The notes under the pieces: generated by a model
What the model saw: the letters and a program-made list of their open reading frames with translations, nothing else
Database searches by the model: none
Told to the model about the DNA's origin: nothing
Made by a program: the position numbers and the translations under genes
Part shown: positions 61,953 to 64,000 of the stretch, piece after piece
Layout: each line of letters begins with the position of its first letter
Position numbering within the stretch: the first letter of the stretch is position 1
Source: Rhipicephalus microplus
Taxonomy: Eukaryota; Arthropoda; Arachnida; Ixodida; Ixodidae
Assembly (NCBI RefSeq): GCF_043290135.1
Contig: NC_134703.1
Coordinates: 126,901,005-126,965,004, forward strand
Direction: 5' to 3'
Length of the DNA: 64,000 nt

Positions 61953-64000
61953 CTGTCAATCACTTCTGCTCTTCTATGCCCGTGGCGTCTGTATGGAGAT
62001 GCTTCTGCGCCAATGTTGCCCTTCGGTTGGAGCATAATTTATGCCAACCTTCCCCTGAACCGCCTTCAATGTTACGTTTTAAACTCCGAGAATGTAGCAT
62101 TGGGAAGCTTTAGCGATTACGTAACCATGCGACTTAGTGTGCAGAGATTCCTTTGTTTTCTGTTGTTGTAATCTGTTTGGCAGTCATGAGGCGTGCGAGA
62201 TTTCACGTGACTGCTGTTCACGCATGGTTTAGCTGCCATTGATAAGTACTGCCCTGCTCATTACCAGTTGTTATGCCTTCGACCTTGTGGCTCCTCCTTG
62301 AGAATACATGGAAAGACACGTTTTTTTTTTCGTGTGTAGTAAAAATTTAGCTGAAGTCTGATGTTTTCAGTGTCTCGCATTTATTCCGCGCGCTTCTCGC
62401 CTGCAGTATCACGTCACTTTACATAATTAACGCCTTTCTCGTGTGACTATTTCGCCTTCTAATTTCCTAGCCTGCCGTAAATGATCCAGACACATAGACT
62501 ACAAATGATCCTGACACGCGCCGCGTTGCTGGCAGCAAACTTTCTTTAACGTCTTGTCCCGCATCGCAGCGGCAGCTGCAAGAACGAATGACGAAGGAAG
62601 ACGAGGCTATAGCCAAACGTATCCCACTGTGAATCCCCACTCTAGTAAATATTATTGTGTAACATTCATAAGTGTCCTAACAGATAAATTCTGAATGGCT
62701 TGGTGAAGAAAACTCAGCTGTCTGGTCATCTCAAAATCTCACAATTTCAATTTTTGTCTCGCCTTCCTTTCACACTCACTCTTTGTGGTTTTTTTTCTTA
62801 CAATATATGTATTTTAATCAATTCGTAATTGTTGTAACGCTAATAGAAAAAATACGCTGCTAATTCACACCACGATAGACATAAATAAGGTTTTTCTATA
62901 TCATACCATACGTTTTCCAGGCCAATTCCTCAGGGTGGGTATGAACCATTTATTAAAAAAAAACAAATGAAAACACAAGAACAACAGAATTTTGCGCCGG
63001 GCAGCTTCTTTCATATGGTGCACATGCCCTATGGTGATTTGTGCGGGAAGTTGACAACAACGAAACAAACAGAGAAAGAAGGAAGCAAGGAAGGAAACCC
63101 AAGCATGAAGATGAACGCAAACGGAACTCGACGCGAAAAATAAAAGCATAAATCTCACCATACAGCCTATAGATCGTTCGGTGTCGAAGTTGCGGCCTCA
63201 CGTTCATAGCAGTGGCCCCGCTTCACAACCCGTTCAACCTTGATAAACCGGAAAACGAAAACAGAAGAAGCTTAACTTGGGTGGGGGGGGGGGGGGGAGG
63301 CGAAGCGAAAATAAATTTCACTTGGTGCTCGAGGCAATGTTATTGAGAAACAAGCGGAGTGGAGAGAGACACCCAGTGCGCGTGCTCGGGCTTCGAAGTG
63401 GGTGGTGGGTGGCGGTATAGCACGTACATATAACGGCGACGCCGAGTTAAAAACCTGATAAGCGCTCCCGTGTTCCAGGCGTCGCGACGCGCCCTGAAAA
63501 ATGAAAGGCGTGGGTAGACAATGGCCCTTCGTTACGCGCAGGCAACGAGAGCGGGTTTCGTCGTTCGCGGGCGGTAGTCAATACAGCGGTCGCCGCGCCA
63601 CGCGTGCCCAGGGGCGGAAAATGGGGAAGAAGGGTTTCGAAGGGAGGAAAAGGGTTGGCCGCTCGCGGCGTGCTTCCCTCTTTTTTCTGACAGCGGGATG
63701 TAAGTTCCTCGCGACGTGAGCATGCGAGCTGGGGCGCCGCTTTGTTCTTGTTCAGATACGCCCGTGGCAAGTCCGCGACGTGTTCTGGTTCCGGTTTGAC
63801 GGTGCGAGCCGAGATTTCTTTGCCCCCCTTCACTTTTTCTCCCTCTTTTTGATTTGTGCCTTTTTTGGGAATCGCCTTTTCCCGCGCAATATTGCGCTAT
63901 TTATCTTCGAGTCCTGCCGTATCGACTAAAAAACCTCGTGGCAGCATATTCTCTCGTTTTTTTGCAAGTTTGCCTCCTTTTATAGCGACGTATAAGCTTT
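61953..64000. other. No gene identified; G-run and GC-rich end
   Basis: A run of about 17 G lies at 63282-63298. Positions 63480-63830 are GC-rich, with frames open on both strands and no domain. The rest is T-rich. No repeat shared with the window was seen. Confidence 0.4.

Overview
The window looks like non-genic or deeply intronic DNA from a hard tick, most likely a metastriate such as Rhipicephalus. I infer this from interspersed repeats I recognise from tick genomes: a tRNA-derived SINE of the Ruka type with (ATTG)n or (ATT)n tails, RTE and R1/I-like LINE 3' ends, elements with CTTTAAAGGGACACT-type terminal inverted repeats, and long (TCTA)n, (CCAT)n and (TA)n arrays inside repeats. No complete, recognisable host gene was found. 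Most long open frames are microsatellite translations or shadows.

Layout. Positions 1-9900 hold an element with a 460-bp (TCTA/TGTC)n core (element A), a probable dispersed repeat, a GC-rich patch, a LINE 3' end and a SINE whose tail became (ATT)n. Positions 9945-15858 hold two inverted copies of a related element (B and C). Between them lies an 0.8-kb element (J) with a promoter-like module: GCGCATGCGC palindromes, a TATA box, an arthropod-type initiator, a short ORF and a duplicated GTAAGT splice donor. Positions 19254-20766 hold two more non-autonomous elements (G and E). Around 23.7-24.0 kb are two LINE tails. D (30167-31101) is a second, older copy of A.

The stretch 34412-35255 (minus strand) is the most protein-like part of the window: a broken membrane-protein-like sequence with a strong transmembrane segment and a 25-residue tandem repeat, matching no family I know. 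Positions 35414-37027 are a cluster of inverted and tandem copies of one tick repeat (F). Positions 40660-41380 look like a CpG-type promoter with a YY1-like motif and a perfect splice donor. Two adjacent perfect palindromes (40 and 62 bp) sit at 52310-52409. A four-unit CA-rich minisatellite is at 54051-54589. At 57.4-58.3 kb an RTE LINE is split by an R1-like LINE with a visible target-site duplication. Another coding-like open stretch of 73 codons is at 61731-61952.

Nothing here reads as a pathway. The story is nested and inverted transposable elements, microsatellites born from SINE tails or element cores, and a few promoter-like or coding-like islands that may belong to host genes extending outside the window. 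All similarities were judged by eye. Family names outside the window come from recollection of tick repeats and are marked as such.
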